Below the pieces are notes generated by a model. It saw only the letters and a program-made list of their open reading frames with translations. It was not told the DNA's origin and did no database searches. A stretch of 64,000 bases of DNA from CAZDVQ01 sp964508975 (lineage in GTDB: Bacteria > Bacteroidota > Bacteroidia > Chitinophagales > Saprospiraceae), in the NCBI GenBank assembly GCA_964508975.1, contig CAZDVQ010000002.1, forward strand, positions 62,001 to 126,000, read 5' to 3'. A program made the position numbers and the translations under genes. This document shows, piece by piece, positions 44,407 to 52,797 of this stretch. Numbering within the stretch: the stretch's first letter is position 1; each line of letters begins with the position of its first letter.

Positions 44407-45657
44407 ATGATGAAACGTGTTGTCATTACAGGACTTGGAGCACTCACGCCCATCGGGAACAACTTGCAAGAATACTGGACGGCCCTGCAAGCAGGCGTAA
44501 GCGGTGCAGGCCCTATTACCCAGTTTGATGCCTCAAAATTTAAAACCCAGTTTGCCTGCGAGGTTAAAAACTTCGACGCCGATGCTATACTTGGCCGTAA
44601 AGAGGCCCGCCGCATGGACCCTTTCACGCAGTATGGCATGGTGGCGGTAGAAGAGGCCATGAACGATGCGCAAATTAACCTGGAAGCCCTTGATCTAGAC
44701 CGTTGTGGTGTAATCTGGGCCTCTGGCATTGGTGGTTTACAGACCCTACAAGAAGAAATCAAAGCTTATGTGTTGGGCGACGGAACCCCGAGGTTTAGTC
44801 CGTTCCTGGTACCTAAAATGATTATTGATATTGCCGCAGGCTTGATGTCGATCAAATATGGTTTCCGCGGGGTGAACTACGCCACCGTGTCGGCCTGTGC
44901 TTCATCATCACATGCGATTGCCGACTCGTTCAATTATATCCGTATGGGCCGTGCCGACATTATCATTACCGGTGGATCTGAAGCCTCGGTAACGGAGACG
45001 GGCATCGGTGGCTTTAATGCCTTGAAAGCTTTGTCGGAACGCAACGACGACCCTAGCACTGCCTCTAGGCCATTTGACAAAGACCGCGACGGTTTTGTGT
45101 TGGGCGAAGGTGCTGGTGCTTTAATCTTAGAAGAATACGAGCACGCCGTTAAGCGTGGTGCTAAAATTTACGCTGAAATAGTTGGCGCTGGCATGACTGC
45201 CGATGCGTACCACATGACGGCCCCACACCCTGAGGGAGAGGGCGCCGCCAAGGTAATGCACATGTGCGTAAAAGATGCTGGTTTGACCCTGGAGGACATT
45301 GACTATATCAACGTGCACGGTACATCTACCCCGCTGGGCGACGTGGCCGAGTTGAAAGGCATCCATAGTTTATTTGGCGACCACAGCTTCAAGATGAACA
45401 TCAGCTCGACGAAGTCGATGACGGGCCACTTGTTGGGTGCGGCAGGGGCGATCGAGTGTATTGCTACCATCATGGCAGTACAAAACGATGTGATTCCACC
45501 AACCATCAACCACTTTACCGACGACCCAGAGATTGACCCAAGGTTCAACCTGACGTTTGACAAACCACAGCAGCGTACAGTACGCGCGGCCATCAGTAAT
45601 ACATTCGGTTTTGGCGGGCATAATTCATCTGTTTTGTTCAAAAAATTTGAACCATAG
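44407..45657 (+). CDS. fabF: Beta-ketoacyl-ACP synthase II
   Basis: A 416-residue condensing enzyme of standard length. The catalytic Cys is C164 in VSACASSSHA, and the two histidines are in INVHGTSTPLGD (about 305) and SMTGHLLGAAG (about 341). It extends acyl-ACP with malonyl-ACP in fatty acid elongation. Two ATGs stand together at 44407 and 44410. It is followed after three bases by rnc and preceded by the tandem ACP genes. Confidence 0.97.
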   Translation: MMKRVVITGLGALTPIGNNLQEYWTALQAGVSGAGPITQFDASKFKTQFACEVKNFDADAILGRKEARRMDPFTQYGMVAVEEAMNDAQINLEALDLDRCGVIWASGIGGLQTLQEEIKAYVLGDGTPRFSPFLVPKMIIDIAAGLMSIKYGFRGVNYATVSACASSSHAIADSFNYIRMGRADIIITGGSEASVTETGIGGFNALKALSERNDDPSTASRPFDKDRDGFVLGEGAGALILEEYEHAVKRGAKIYAEIVGAGMTADAYHMTAPHPEGEGAAKVMHMCVKDAGLTLEDIDYINVHGTSTPLGDVAELKGIHSLFGDHSFKMNISSTKSMTGHLLGAAGAIECIATIMAVQNDVIPPTINHFTDDPEIDPRFNLTFDKPQQRTVRAAISNTFGFGGHNSSVLFKKFEP

Positions 45658-45660
45658 TCC

Positions 45661-46389
45661 TTGAGACCGATACGCCAACTTTACAATTTATTTCTATCGT
45701 CCGACAAGTCATTTGTTCGGTCACTGGTATCTATACTCGGTTTTATACCGGTGCATGTTGCGTTTTACAAAGAAGCCTTCATGCACCGGTCTAACTCCGA
45801 CAATAAAGAGCCGCTCAACAACGAGCGGCTCGAGTTTTTAGGGGATGCGATTCTCGGGGCCGTGATGGCAGAATATCTATACAACAAATACCCCCGGGAG
45901 GACGAAGGTTTTTTGACCATGATGCGCTCGAAGGTGGTGAACCGGAAAGCCTTGAACGAGTTGGCCAACCAAATGGAGTTCGACGTGTTTCTGCGCCAGA
46001 ACGGTGTGGAGCATATCAGCGACAGCATGTTGGGCAATGCCTTTGAAGCTTTTATCGGGGCCATATACTTGGATCTTGGCTACCGGAGGACACGTAAATT
46101 CGTGATTCGCAAAATACTGCGCAACTACGTGGACGTGAAGCAGCTAGAAAATGTAAACGAGAACTACAAGAGCCAACTACTGGAATACTGCCAGCGGGAG
46201 CATAAATCGTTAGAGTACAACTTGGTGCGCAAGTTCAAGCAACACAAGCGCGATAAGTTTGAGGTTGCCGTGGTAATTAACGGCGAAGAAGTAAGCACTG
46301 GCGAGGATTTCAACAAGAAGAGTGCCGAGCAGATTGCATCGAAAAGAGCGATGGAGCGGATGGGTATTTTACAAATAGCCGAAGGCTAA
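45661..46389 (+). CDS. rnc: Ribonuclease III
   Basis: A 242-residue RNase III. The signature ERLEFLGDAILG (about residues 56-67) and the second acidic cluster GNAFEAFIGAIYLD form the catalytic site. A double-stranded RNA-binding domain covers about 165-240 (NYKSQLLEYCQREHKSLEYN). The best start is the TTG at 45661, three bases after the fabF stop, because the next in-frame ATG would remove part of the conserved N-terminus. It processes rRNA precursors and other duplex RNA. Confidence 0.95.
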   Translation: MRPIRQLYNLFLSSDKSFVRSLVSILGFIPVHVAFYKEAFMHRSNSDNKEPLNNERLEFLGDAILGAVMAEYLYNKYPREDEGFLTMMRSKVVNRKALNELANQMEFDVFLRQNGVEHISDSMLGNAFEAFIGAIYLDLGYRRTRKFVIRKILRNYVDVKQLENVNENYKSQLLEYCQREHKSLEYNLVRKFKQHKRDKFEVAVVINGEEVSTGEDFNKKSAEQIASKRAMERMGILQIAEG

Positions 46390-46427
46390 GTCGTATCCAG
46401 TATAATTTAACCTTGAGTAATTAGCAT

Positions 46428-46463
46428 AAAAAAACGCCAGCACTTTTGAAGTACTAGCGTTTT
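46428..46463. terminator. Terminator between rnc and the tRNA gene
   Basis: AACGCCAGCACTT and AAGTACTAGCGTT pair with two mismatches around a 3-base loop, with an A-run on the left. It can serve rnc and the convergent tRNA gene. Confidence 0.72.
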
Positions 46464-46468
46464 GCGGG

Positions 46469-46542
46469 TGGGCCCACCTGGGCTCGAACCAGGGACCCGC
46501 GGGTTATGAGTCCGCTGCTCTAACCGACTGAGCTATAGGCCC
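46469..46542 (-). tRNA. tRNA with CAT anticodon (Met, or lysidine-type Ile)
   Basis: On the minus strand, 74 bases form a full cloverleaf: acceptor GGGCCTA/TGGGCCC, D-stem GCTC/GAGC, anticodon loop CTCATAA, and T-arm CCTGG-TTCGAGC-CCAGG. The discriminator base is A and CCA is not encoded. The anticodon stem GCGGA/CCCGC has an A-C opposition at its loop end (31-39). The acceptor resembles Bacteroidota isoleucine tRNAs, so the lysidine-modified Ile2 reading is possible. Confidence 0.93.
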
Positions 46543-46637
46543 TTAATGTGATTTTAAAACCTTTAAGTGTTTAAAAAGTTCCAAATCAGGACGCAAAGTT
46601 ACATATTTGTACAATAATGCAATACATCTATTAAAAA

Positions 46638-47267
46638 ATGCCTGTAATAAAAAATTTAGTCTTCGACTTGGGGGCGGTGCTCCTAAACCTAGATACAAGC
46701 TTGACGGAGCGTGCTTTTGCGGCCTTGATTGGAGCGGAGCAGCAAGCCGTACTGAATGTACAACTATACCAAGAAGGTATATATGATAAATTTGAAACCG
46801 GCGACATATCGGAGCGCGAGTTTGTGGACACGTTGATATCGAGGTCGCCAGTTCCTGTAACGGAGGTGCAGGTGCGCAAGGCATGGTCGGCCATGTTGTT
46901 GGATTTCCCAAAAGAGCGAATTAAGCTATTGAAGGAATTGAAGCAAATGGGGTTTGGGTTATACTTGTTCAGCAATACAAACTCAATCCATTTAACGGAT
47001 TTCAGGAAAATAATTACCGATGCCCATGATGGGTTAGACCTAGATATACTATTTGATAAGGTTTACTATTCGCATTTAATCCGGATGCGGAAGCCCAACC
47101 CAGCGGCCTTCACCTTTTTGGTGAACGATGCGGGTATTCATGCCCATGAAACGCTGTTTGTCGATGACAAGCCAGAGAACGTGGAAGGAGCGATAGCAGC
47201 GGGTTTACAAGCGAGGGTACATCCCGAAAACGGGTCGCTACACCTAACTTTAGCCGATATATTGTAG
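46638..47267 (+). CDS. HAD-superfamily hydrolase (YihX-like)
   Basis: A 209-residue HAD hydrolase. Motif I is FDLGAVLL (residues 9-16; the first Asp is the nucleophile, the usual second Asp is Gly as in YihX-type members). Motif II is LFSNTNS, the motif III lysine is in RKPNPAAF, and motif IV is FVDDKPENV. Members of this group dephosphorylate sugar phosphates or nucleotides; the substrate is not evident. Confidence 0.88.
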   Translation: MPVIKNLVFDLGAVLLNLDTSLTERAFAALIGAEQQAVLNVQLYQEGIYDKFETGDISEREFVDTLISRSPVPVTEVQVRKAWSAMLLDFPKERIKLLKELKQMGFGLYLFSNTNSIHLTDFRKIITDAHDGLDLDILFDKVYYSHLIRMRKPNPAAFTFLVNDAGIHAHETLFVDDKPENVEGAIAAGLQARVHPENGSLHLTLADIL

Positions 47268-47329
47268 GATTATTCTACTTTTTATCACCCAAAAAATAAA
47301 AATTTTGGGTACAGGTTAAAAATTAATAT

Positions 47330-47337
47330 TAAATTTG
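47330..47337 (+). promoter_or_regulatory. Promoter of the Omp28-like gene
   Basis: TAAATTTG, an exact TAnnTTTG match, preceded by TTTTG (47303-47307) with 22 bases between, 38 bases before the ATG at 47376. Confidence 0.6.
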
Positions 47338-47375
47338 CACTTCGCTTTTGATTAACTAAAATAAGGATTACAAAA

Positions 47376-49145
47376 ATGAAAAAAGCTTTACTAGTTCTAG
47401 CAGCAGCTGCGATGGGTTATGGCGCTACGGCACAAACCATTGTAGGCACATCTCCAAGCAACAAAAATGTTGTTTTGGAAGAATTTACTGGCGTTAACTG
47501 CCAATACTGCCCAGATGGCCACCGCTTGGCTAACCAGTTGAGGGACAATAACCCTGGACGTGTTCAGTTGATTAACATCCACACTGGTTCATTTGCCAAC
47601 ACTACACCAAACTTTCAAACTACTTTTGGTGCAGCTATCGCTGGCCAAACAGGCTTGACAGGTTACCCAGCAGGTACCGTTAACCGCCGTGCATTCTCTG
47701 GCCTTTCACAAGGTACAGCAGGTACAACAGCCATGAGCCGTGGTAGCTGGAATAACGCTGGTAACCAAATTTTGGGACAGTCTTCTCCTGTTAACGTTGC
47801 AGCAGCAGGTACCTTGAACTTGACTACCCGCGAGTTGACCTTGACTGTTGAAGTTTACTACACCGCAAATGGTACAGGTACAACCAACAAATTGAACGTA
47901 GCGTTATTGCAAAACGGTATTGCTGGCCCACAAGTAGGTATGGCTGCAAACCCTGCAAACATTTTACCCAATGGTCAGTACGAGCACAACCACATGTTAC
48001 GTCACATGTTGACAGGCCAATGGGGTGAAGACATCACTGCCTTGACTGCTGGTAGCTTGACCACTAAAAACTACACTTACACCATTCCTGCGAATTTAGG
48101 CTCTGGCAACATTCCTGTTGACTTGTCAAAACTTGAAGTAGTTGTGTTTGTAGCTGAAGGCCAACAACAAATTTTGACTGGTGCTGAAGCCAACATTACC
48201 ATTACATCAAACAACGCTATCGATGCATTTGCGGCAGGTGTAGCAGTTGACCCGTATGTATGTTCTAGCGTATCTCCAAAAGTTACGGTAATGAACTTTG
48301 GTAACACTCCTTTGACTTCATTCGACATCAACTATACCTTGAACGGTACACCAGGCACTATGCCATGGACTGGTAGCATTGCGACTGGTTCTTCTGAAGA
48401 AATCGAATTGGCTGCCATTTCAGGTACATTGAGTGCTAGCAATACTTTTAGCGTTGAAATCACCAATGCCAACAACGGTACTGATGGCAACTTGGCCAAC
48501 AACACCGCAAACTCTACTTTTGCATACAGCGCTCCTGCAAGTACAGCTGATGCTACTTGGAGCTTGAGCATTACTTTCGACCAGTATGCTGCTGAAACAT
48601 CATGGTTCTTGTACGATGACAACGGTGCAACTGTAGCATCTGGTGGTCCATACGCTGCCGCACAAAACTCTTCTACTCAAACTTACCCAATCAGCGTTCC
48701 TAACTCTGGTTGCTACAAGTTCGAGATGAAAGATGCATATGGCGACGGTATCTGCTGCCAATATGGTAACGGTTCATTCACCCTCCGTGATGCAAGCAAC
48801 AACACCTTGTACACTGGTGGTACGTTCACAACATCAACTGCAAAAGCTATTGAAAGAACCGGTACTGTTGGTACAACCAATACAGCCCTTAACGCTAACT
48901 TGAATGTTTTCCCTAACCCAACTAACGGTATGGTAAACGTTGAATTTGAAGTTGAAACTGCTGGCGAAGGCTTTATCCGCGTGAGCAATGCTTTGGGTCA
49001 AGTTGTTTCTGCAACTGCCTTGGGTACTGTAACTGGCAAACAAATTTCTAGCCTTGACATGAGCAACATGCCAAAAGGTCTTTACTTCGTTAACCTTATC
49101 GTTAACGACAAAGTTGAAACTGTTAAGCTTACCGTAGCTGAATAA
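47376..49145 (+). CDS. Omp28-related exported protein with T9SS sorting domain
   Basis: A 589-residue protein with a signal peptide (MKKALLVLAAAAMGYGATAQ). A thioredoxin-like Omp28 domain covers about 30-300, opening EEFTGVNCQYCPDGHRLANQ with a CxxC pair (C42, C45). Beta-rich modules follow, including DAYGDGICCQYGNGSF near residue 455. The C-terminal type IX sorting domain is NVFPNPTNGMVNVEF, then KGLYFVNLIVN. It is probably delivered to the cell surface; a redox role of the CxxC is possible but not shown. It has its own promoter and terminator, and codon usage that avoids rare codons, suggesting strong expression. Confidence 0.9.
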   Translation: MKKALLVLAAAAMGYGATAQTIVGTSPSNKNVVLEEFTGVNCQYCPDGHRLANQLRDNNPGRVQLINIHTGSFANTTPNFQTTFGAAIAGQTGLTGYPAGTVNRRAFSGLSQGTAGTTAMSRGSWNNAGNQILGQSSPVNVAAAGTLNLTTRELTLTVEVYYTANGTGTTNKLNVALLQNGIAGPQVGMAANPANILPNGQYEHNHMLRHMLTGQWGEDITALTAGSLTTKNYTYTIPANLGSGNIPVDLSKLEVVVFVAEGQQQILTGAEANITITSNNAIDAFAAGVAVDPYVCSSVSPKVTVMNFGNTPLTSFDINYTLNGTPGTMPWTGSIATGSSEEIELAAISGTLSASNTFSVEITNANNGTDGNLANNTANSTFAYSAPASTADATWSLSITFDQYAAETSWFLYDDNGATVASGGPYAAAQNSSTQTYPISVPNSGCYKFEMKDAYGDGICCQYGNGSFTLRDASNNTLYTGGTFTTSTAKAIERTGTVGTTNTALNANLNVFPNPTNGMVNVEFEVETAGEGFIRVSNALGQVVSATALGTVTGKQISSLDMSNMPKGLYFVNLIVNDKVETVKLTVAE

Positions 49146-49194
49146 TGATTCTTTGCGTTTTGCTATCCTCTTAGCATAACCCATTTATAACCAT

Positions 49195-49236
49195 AAAGCG
49201 CTATGGGGCAACAGTGTTGTCACATAGCGCTTTTTT
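49195..49236 (+). terminator. Terminator after the Omp28-like gene
   Basis: AAAGCGCTATG and CATAGCGCTTT form an 11-bp stem with an inner CAACA/TGTTG pairing, followed by six T. It ends only 14 bases before the next ATG, which must have a promoter overlapping it or depend on read-through. Confidence 0.88.
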
Positions 49237-49249
49237 AAATTTTCTGCAC

Positions 49250-49933
49250 ATGAAAAAAATGATATTCTCTTGTTTTATAGCCCTAGCGGCTATTGGCGGT
49301 GCCCGTGCGCAAAGCCTGATTTTTGAAGACCTCTATGTTTCAGGCATAGAGCCTAACCGCTTCCTTGACCTCGAAGTAGTAACCCATGTATTGAACAATA
49401 CAGCAGGGCCACTTACCCTTCGTTGGCACAGGACTCAAAATATCCCAGCCAACTGGCAGACCGCCATTTGCGACTTCCAATGCTACGACCCAAGTGTATC
49501 GACAATGGATATCGTAGTTCCTTCTGGAAGTAACCAAGCCTTGAAAGCCAACTTCTACGCTATGGGTTCTCCTGATAGCGGGGACGTTTACCTTGATGTT
49601 TTTGTAGTAGGCGATAGTGCCGCAACCGTACAACGTATTCAATTCCACGGTGTAATCGGTTATTCTACCTCTTCGGTAGGTACGGTACCAACATCTACTG
49701 ACATGAGCTGGTCAAACCCAATTGGAAGCAGCCTTGAAATCGCTCGTATTCCAGCTGGAATCGATGCTAACCTTGAGGTTTATGGTCTTGATGGCCGCCT
49801 TTGGGCTAAACAAGCTATCATTGGCACAACTGCATCTATCGATGCGGCTAGTTTCCCCAGAGGCATGTACATCGGTTTCATCCGCGATGTAAACGGAAAC
49901 GTAATTGCTCAAGAAAAATTAGTTAAAGAGTAG
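49250..49933 (+). CDS. Small exported protein with T9SS-type tail
   Basis: A 227-residue protein starting MKKMIFSCFIALAAIGGARA (signal peptide); the frame extends 12 codons upstream through the terminator hairpin, which is not credible. The middle (about 25-145) is a beta-sandwich-like region with two cysteines (CDFQC). The last about 60 residues (EIARIPAGIDANLEVYGLDG, then FPRGMYIGFIRD) fit a shortened type IX sorting domain. Function is unknown. It may be a companion of the Omp28-like protein. Confidence 0.75.
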   Translation: MKKMIFSCFIALAAIGGARAQSLIFEDLYVSGIEPNRFLDLEVVTHVLNNTAGPLTLRWHRTQNIPANWQTAICDFQCYDPSVSTMDIVVPSGSNQALKANFYAMGSPDSGDVYLDVFVVGDSAATVQRIQFHGVIGYSTSSVGTVPTSTDMSWSNPIGSSLEIARIPAGIDANLEVYGLDGRLWAKQAIIGTTASIDAASFPRGMYIGFIRDVNGNVIAQEKLVKE

Positions 49934-49983
49934 CCTCTATTTGGCATTTAGCTAAGTGCTTATTACTTTTTTACTTAGAAATA

Positions 49984-50016
49984 GCATAAAATATAACCCC
50001 AAGTTATACTTTATGC
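49984..50016. other. Hairpin upstream of a terminator
   Basis: GCATAAAATATAAC and GTTATACTTTATGC form a 14-bp stem with one mismatch and a 5-base loop, immediately before the terminator at 50025. Confidence 0.5.
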
Positions 50017-50024
50017 AGTAGCGC

Positions 50025-50062
50025 AAGAAAGACCTTGAATATCTCAAGGTCTTTCTTTTTTG
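50025..50062 (+). terminator. Terminator before radC
   Basis: AAGAAAGACCTTGA and TCAAGGTCTTTCTT form a 14-bp stem followed by TTTT. Confidence 0.88.
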
Positions 50063-50063
50063 C

Positions 50064-50090
50064 ATATAGCTTTGTGATTTAAAGCTATAT
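50064..50090 (+). promoter_or_regulatory. radC promoter within a perfect inverted repeat
   Basis: ATATAGCTTT (50064-50073) and AAAGCTATAT (50081-50090) are a perfect 10-bp inverted repeat. The left arm carries the -7 element TAGCTTTG (50067-50074) and the right arm ends three bases before the ATG at 50094. It may be an operator or a leader hairpin hiding the start codon. Confidence 0.5.
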
Positions 50091-50093
50091 CAC

Positions 50094-50798
50094 ATGAAAA
50101 ACTACGAATCCAGTATTAATGTTCCGCTAAGGCATTGGGCCGAGGACGATAGACCTCGTGAAAAGCTGTTGCGCAGGGGCGCTGCAGCACTCAGTGACGC
50201 CGAATTAGTAGCCATCTTGATTGGCTCAGGCAGCCGTAATGAAACGGCAGTTGATTTAGCTAGGCGAATCCTAGGTAGTGTTGAACATGATGTAAATATG
50301 CTTGGCAGGCAAAGTATTAAACAGCTCGTGCAGTTTAAAGGCATGGGCGAAGCTAAAGCGATTAGTATCGTGGCTGCCATGGAGCTTGGCCGAAGGCGCT
50401 TGATAACCGACATCAAGGAGAAGCCCTTGGTAGGTTCTAGTAAAGATGCCTATAATGCTATCGCCTCTATGATCAGTGATTTACCCCATGAAGAATTCTG
50501 GATGCTTCTGCTGAATAGAGCCAACAAGATAATAGGCCGAGAACGCATCAGTAGTGGCGGAATTGCCGGTACTGTGGTGGATTCGAAAATAGTGTTTAAA
50601 AAAGCAATTGATCAGCTAGCCTGTGGCATTATCTTGTGCCACAACCACCCATCGGGTAGTTTACGGCCATCAGATGCCGATATCGACCTCACCCGAAAAC
50701 TCAAAATAGCGGGCCAATCACTGGATGTAGCCGTATTAGACCACTTAATTATAAGCTCCACAGGGTATTATAGCTTTGCAGACGAAGGAATGTTGTAG
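50094..50798 (+). CDS. radC: RadC family protein
   Basis: A 234-residue protein: N-terminal helix-hairpin-helix-like region (LSDAELVAILIGSGSRNETA) and a JAB/MPN+ domain with the JAMM metal motif HNHPSGSLRPSDAD (about 183-196). Although named for repair, the biochemical role of RadC is unsettled. The start codon context contains a perfect inverted repeat, and the next gene's -7 element overlaps its stop codon. Confidence 0.95.
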   Translation: MKNYESSINVPLRHWAEDDRPREKLLRRGAAALSDAELVAILIGSGSRNETAVDLARRILGSVEHDVNMLGRQSIKQLVQFKGMGEAKAISIVAAMELGRRRLITDIKEKPLVGSSKDAYNAIASMISDLPHEEFWMLLLNRANKIIGRERISSGGIAGTVVDSKIVFKKAIDQLACGIILCHNHPSGSLRPSDADIDLTRKLKIAGQSLDVAVLDHLIISSTGYYSFADEGML

Positions 50799-50803
50799 CT
50801 TTG
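50796..50803 (+). promoter_or_regulatory. -7 promoter element overlapping the radC stop codon
   Basis: TAGCTTTG, an exact TAnnTTTG match whose first three bases are the radC stop codon, 20 bases before the ATG at 50824. Confidence 0.5.
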
Positions 50804-50823
50804 CACTCCTTTAAATTAGTACC

Positions 50824-51483
50824 ATGGATATTAAACCGCTTGTCGTTTATCAGAACAACCACTTCATCGTGGTCAATAAACCACCTGCTATTCCCGTTCA
50901 ACCGGACAAAGAAAATTCCACCGTTTGCTTACAGCATATGGTTCATTCATTCTGTAAAACAGGTGTATATGTAGTTCACCGGATTGACCAACCCGTGAGT
51001 GGCTTGGTTATTTTCGCAAAGCACAAAGGAGCTATGTCGAAGTTAAGCAGGATGTTTCAAGACCGATTGGTACAGAAAACATATTTAGCTGTAGTGGCCG
51101 ATAAGCCAGAAAAAGATAGCGACAGGCTTATCCAGCACATTGGTAAGCAAGGCAAAAGTAACCGGAGCGTGGTTAAAGACAGCCCATTTGAAGGCTCGAA
51201 AGAAGCCATTTTAGAATACAAGCTCATTGGTCAAACTGATAGATACTTTTTGCTAGAAGTAAAGATTGAAACAGGCCGTCACCACCAGATTAGGGCACAG
51301 CTAGCCGCATTGGGCAGCCCTATCAAGGGTGATGTAAAATATGGTGCCCGCCGGAGCAATAAAGATAAATCCATCCACTTGCATGCGTGGAAATTGGTTA
51401 TACCAAGTAGTAATGCAAACGAACCCCTTGTATTCGTGGCTAATCTGCCCGATGACCCAATCTGGAATGCACTACCGGTGTAG
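50824..51483 (+). CDS. RluA-family pseudouridine synthase
   Basis: A 219-residue enzyme lacking the N-terminal S4 domain. The catalytic Asp is in VHRIDQPVSGLVIFAK (HRID in place of the more usual HRLD), followed by QKTYLAVV and the RNA-binding GRHHQIRAQLAALG. It converts a uridine in rRNA or tRNA to pseudouridine; the target site is unknown. It lies 25 bases after radC. Confidence 0.93.
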   Translation: MDIKPLVVYQNNHFIVVNKPPAIPVQPDKENSTVCLQHMVHSFCKTGVYVVHRIDQPVSGLVIFAKHKGAMSKLSRMFQDRLVQKTYLAVVADKPEKDSDRLIQHIGKQGKSNRSVVKDSPFEGSKEAILEYKLIGQTDRYFLLEVKIETGRHHQIRAQLAALGSPIKGDVKYGARRSNKDKSIHLHAWKLVIPSSNANEPLVFVANLPDDPIWNALPV

Positions 51484-51726
51484 CGCCTGTACTGCGTAAA
51501 AAGCAGTTTAAAAGCCTATTTAATAGGTTTTTAAGTTGATTTTATGGTGAAATGTCAAAACCATTTAAACATTCGCTTGTTTAGGCTAGGTATTCATTTT
51601 GGCATTTAAGCCCTTATTGTGTATACTTTTACGCAATGAGCTATGCAAAAGGCCAGTTGTTTAGTATTTTGGCCTGTTCGTTTAACCTTTTTTATTTCAT
51701 TAACCTACGTTTCATCATTTCGTATC

Positions 51727-52626
51727 GTGGCAGTATACTCAATCAAAGATTTGGAGCAACTGACGGGCATAAAGGCCCACACTATACGTATTTGGGAACA
51801 GCGCTATGACATAGTAAACCCTAAACGAACGCAAACCAACATTCGCTATTATACCGACGAGGACCTCAAACAACTGTTGAACATCGCCTTGTTGAATAAA
51901 AATGGTTACAAGATTTCGAAAATCGCGACCATGCGGCCCAACGAAATCAACGAACTGGTTTACAAAGTATCTGGCACCAAGGAGAATGATCAGGATATAC
52001 AGCTTGATACTTTGACCATCGCCATGATTGAAATGGACGAGTTCAAGTTTGAACAAGTGGTATCGGCCTATATACGCAAGTATGGCTTCGAGCAAATGGT
52101 TGTGGATATCATACAACCTTTTTTGGAAAAACTAGGCATACTTTGGCTCACTGGCTCCATCAAGCCAGCACAAGAGCATTTTATCAGTTACCTTATCCGC
52201 CGTAAGGTAATGGTAGCCATCGATCAGCTAGCACCAGTTCAAAACCCCAATGCACCCAAATGGGTACTTTTCCTACCTGAGGGAGAACACCAGGAGCTTA
52301 CGCTACTGTTTATGCATTATTTCTTGAAATCGCATGGACAAAAAGTAATTTACCTAGGCTTGGACATACCATCTGAAGATATTGAAGCCGTGTATCAAAT
52401 CCACAAACCTGAGTTTGTATTCACGATTCTGTCAGAAGCCTTCCACAAGCGCTCTGTTGACCAGTTCATCACTCAACTGGCACAGTACATACCCAATTCA
52501 ACCTTGATGCTTAGCGGCTACCATGTAATGAGCCGCAACATTACGCTACCGGCCAATGCTAAGGTATTGGCTAGTATGGAAGATGCCATCGAGTTTGTAT
52601 CTCAAGGCTCATCGGTTACAAATTAG
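51727..52626 (+). CDS. MerR-family regulator with B12-binding-like domain
   Basis: A 299-residue protein. A MerR helix-turn-helix covers about 1-70 (VYSIKDLEQLTGIKAHTIRI, WEQRYDIVNPKRT). A four-helix cap covers about 85-170 and a Rossmann-like domain about 175-295. The cap contains W, nine residues, then EH (WLTGSIKPAQEH), the pattern conserved in CarH/LitR-type cobalamin photoreceptors. The cobalamin-ligand motif of the last domain is degenerate (EGEHQEL). The GTG at 51727 starts the family's normal N-terminus; the ATG at 51643 adds 28 residues and remains possible. It may regulate light or stress responses, but no carotenoid genes are nearby. Confidence 0.85.
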   Translation: MAVYSIKDLEQLTGIKAHTIRIWEQRYDIVNPKRTQTNIRYYTDEDLKQLLNIALLNKNGYKISKIATMRPNEINELVYKVSGTKENDQDIQLDTLTIAMIEMDEFKFEQVVSAYIRKYGFEQMVVDIIQPFLEKLGILWLTGSIKPAQEHFISYLIRRKVMVAIDQLAPVQNPNAPKWVLFLPEGEHQELTLLFMHYFLKSHGQKVIYLGLDIPSEDIEAVYQIHKPEFVFTILSEAFHKRSVDQFITQLAQYIPNSTLMLSGYHVMSRNITLPANAKVLASMEDAIEFVSQGSSVTN

Positions 52627-52628
52627 GC

Positions 52629-52662
52629 AAAAAAAACCGGGCTATCACATTTGATAACCCGG
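52629..52662 (-). terminator. Terminator for the S24 regulator gene
   Basis: CCGGGCTATCA and TGATAACCCGG form an 11-bp stem (one G-T pair) with a 4-base loop. Read on the minus strand it is followed by eight T. It lies about 135 bases after the S24 gene's stop. Confidence 0.75.
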
Positions 52663-52751
52663 CGGAGACAAACAAAACAAAACCGGCGGCCACTGGTTTC
52701 CACCTTCCAGATGGCACAGCATAAAACAGGTACTTCTTTCTTTTTCAATGT

Positions 52752-52786
52752 TTGCGTGGCGTGCCCTAAAGCTTAGAGCATGCCTC
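52752..52786. other. Hairpin near the S24 gene stop
   Basis: GGCGTGC and GCATGCC pair with one mismatch around CTAAAGCTTAG, itself a palindrome. No T-run; role unknown. Confidence 0.3.
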
Positions 52787-52797
52787 CCGTGTGAGAT

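Noticed and set aside
50068..50092. CRP-type site at the radC promoter (TGTGA and TCACA)
   Set aside because: The spacer is 12 bases, not the 6 expected; the 10-bp inverted repeat describes the sequence better.
51643..51726. Upstream start of the MerR-type gene
   Set aside because: The added residues are hydrophobic and not part of the family; GTG 51727 begins the conserved domain. The ATG remains a formal possibility.
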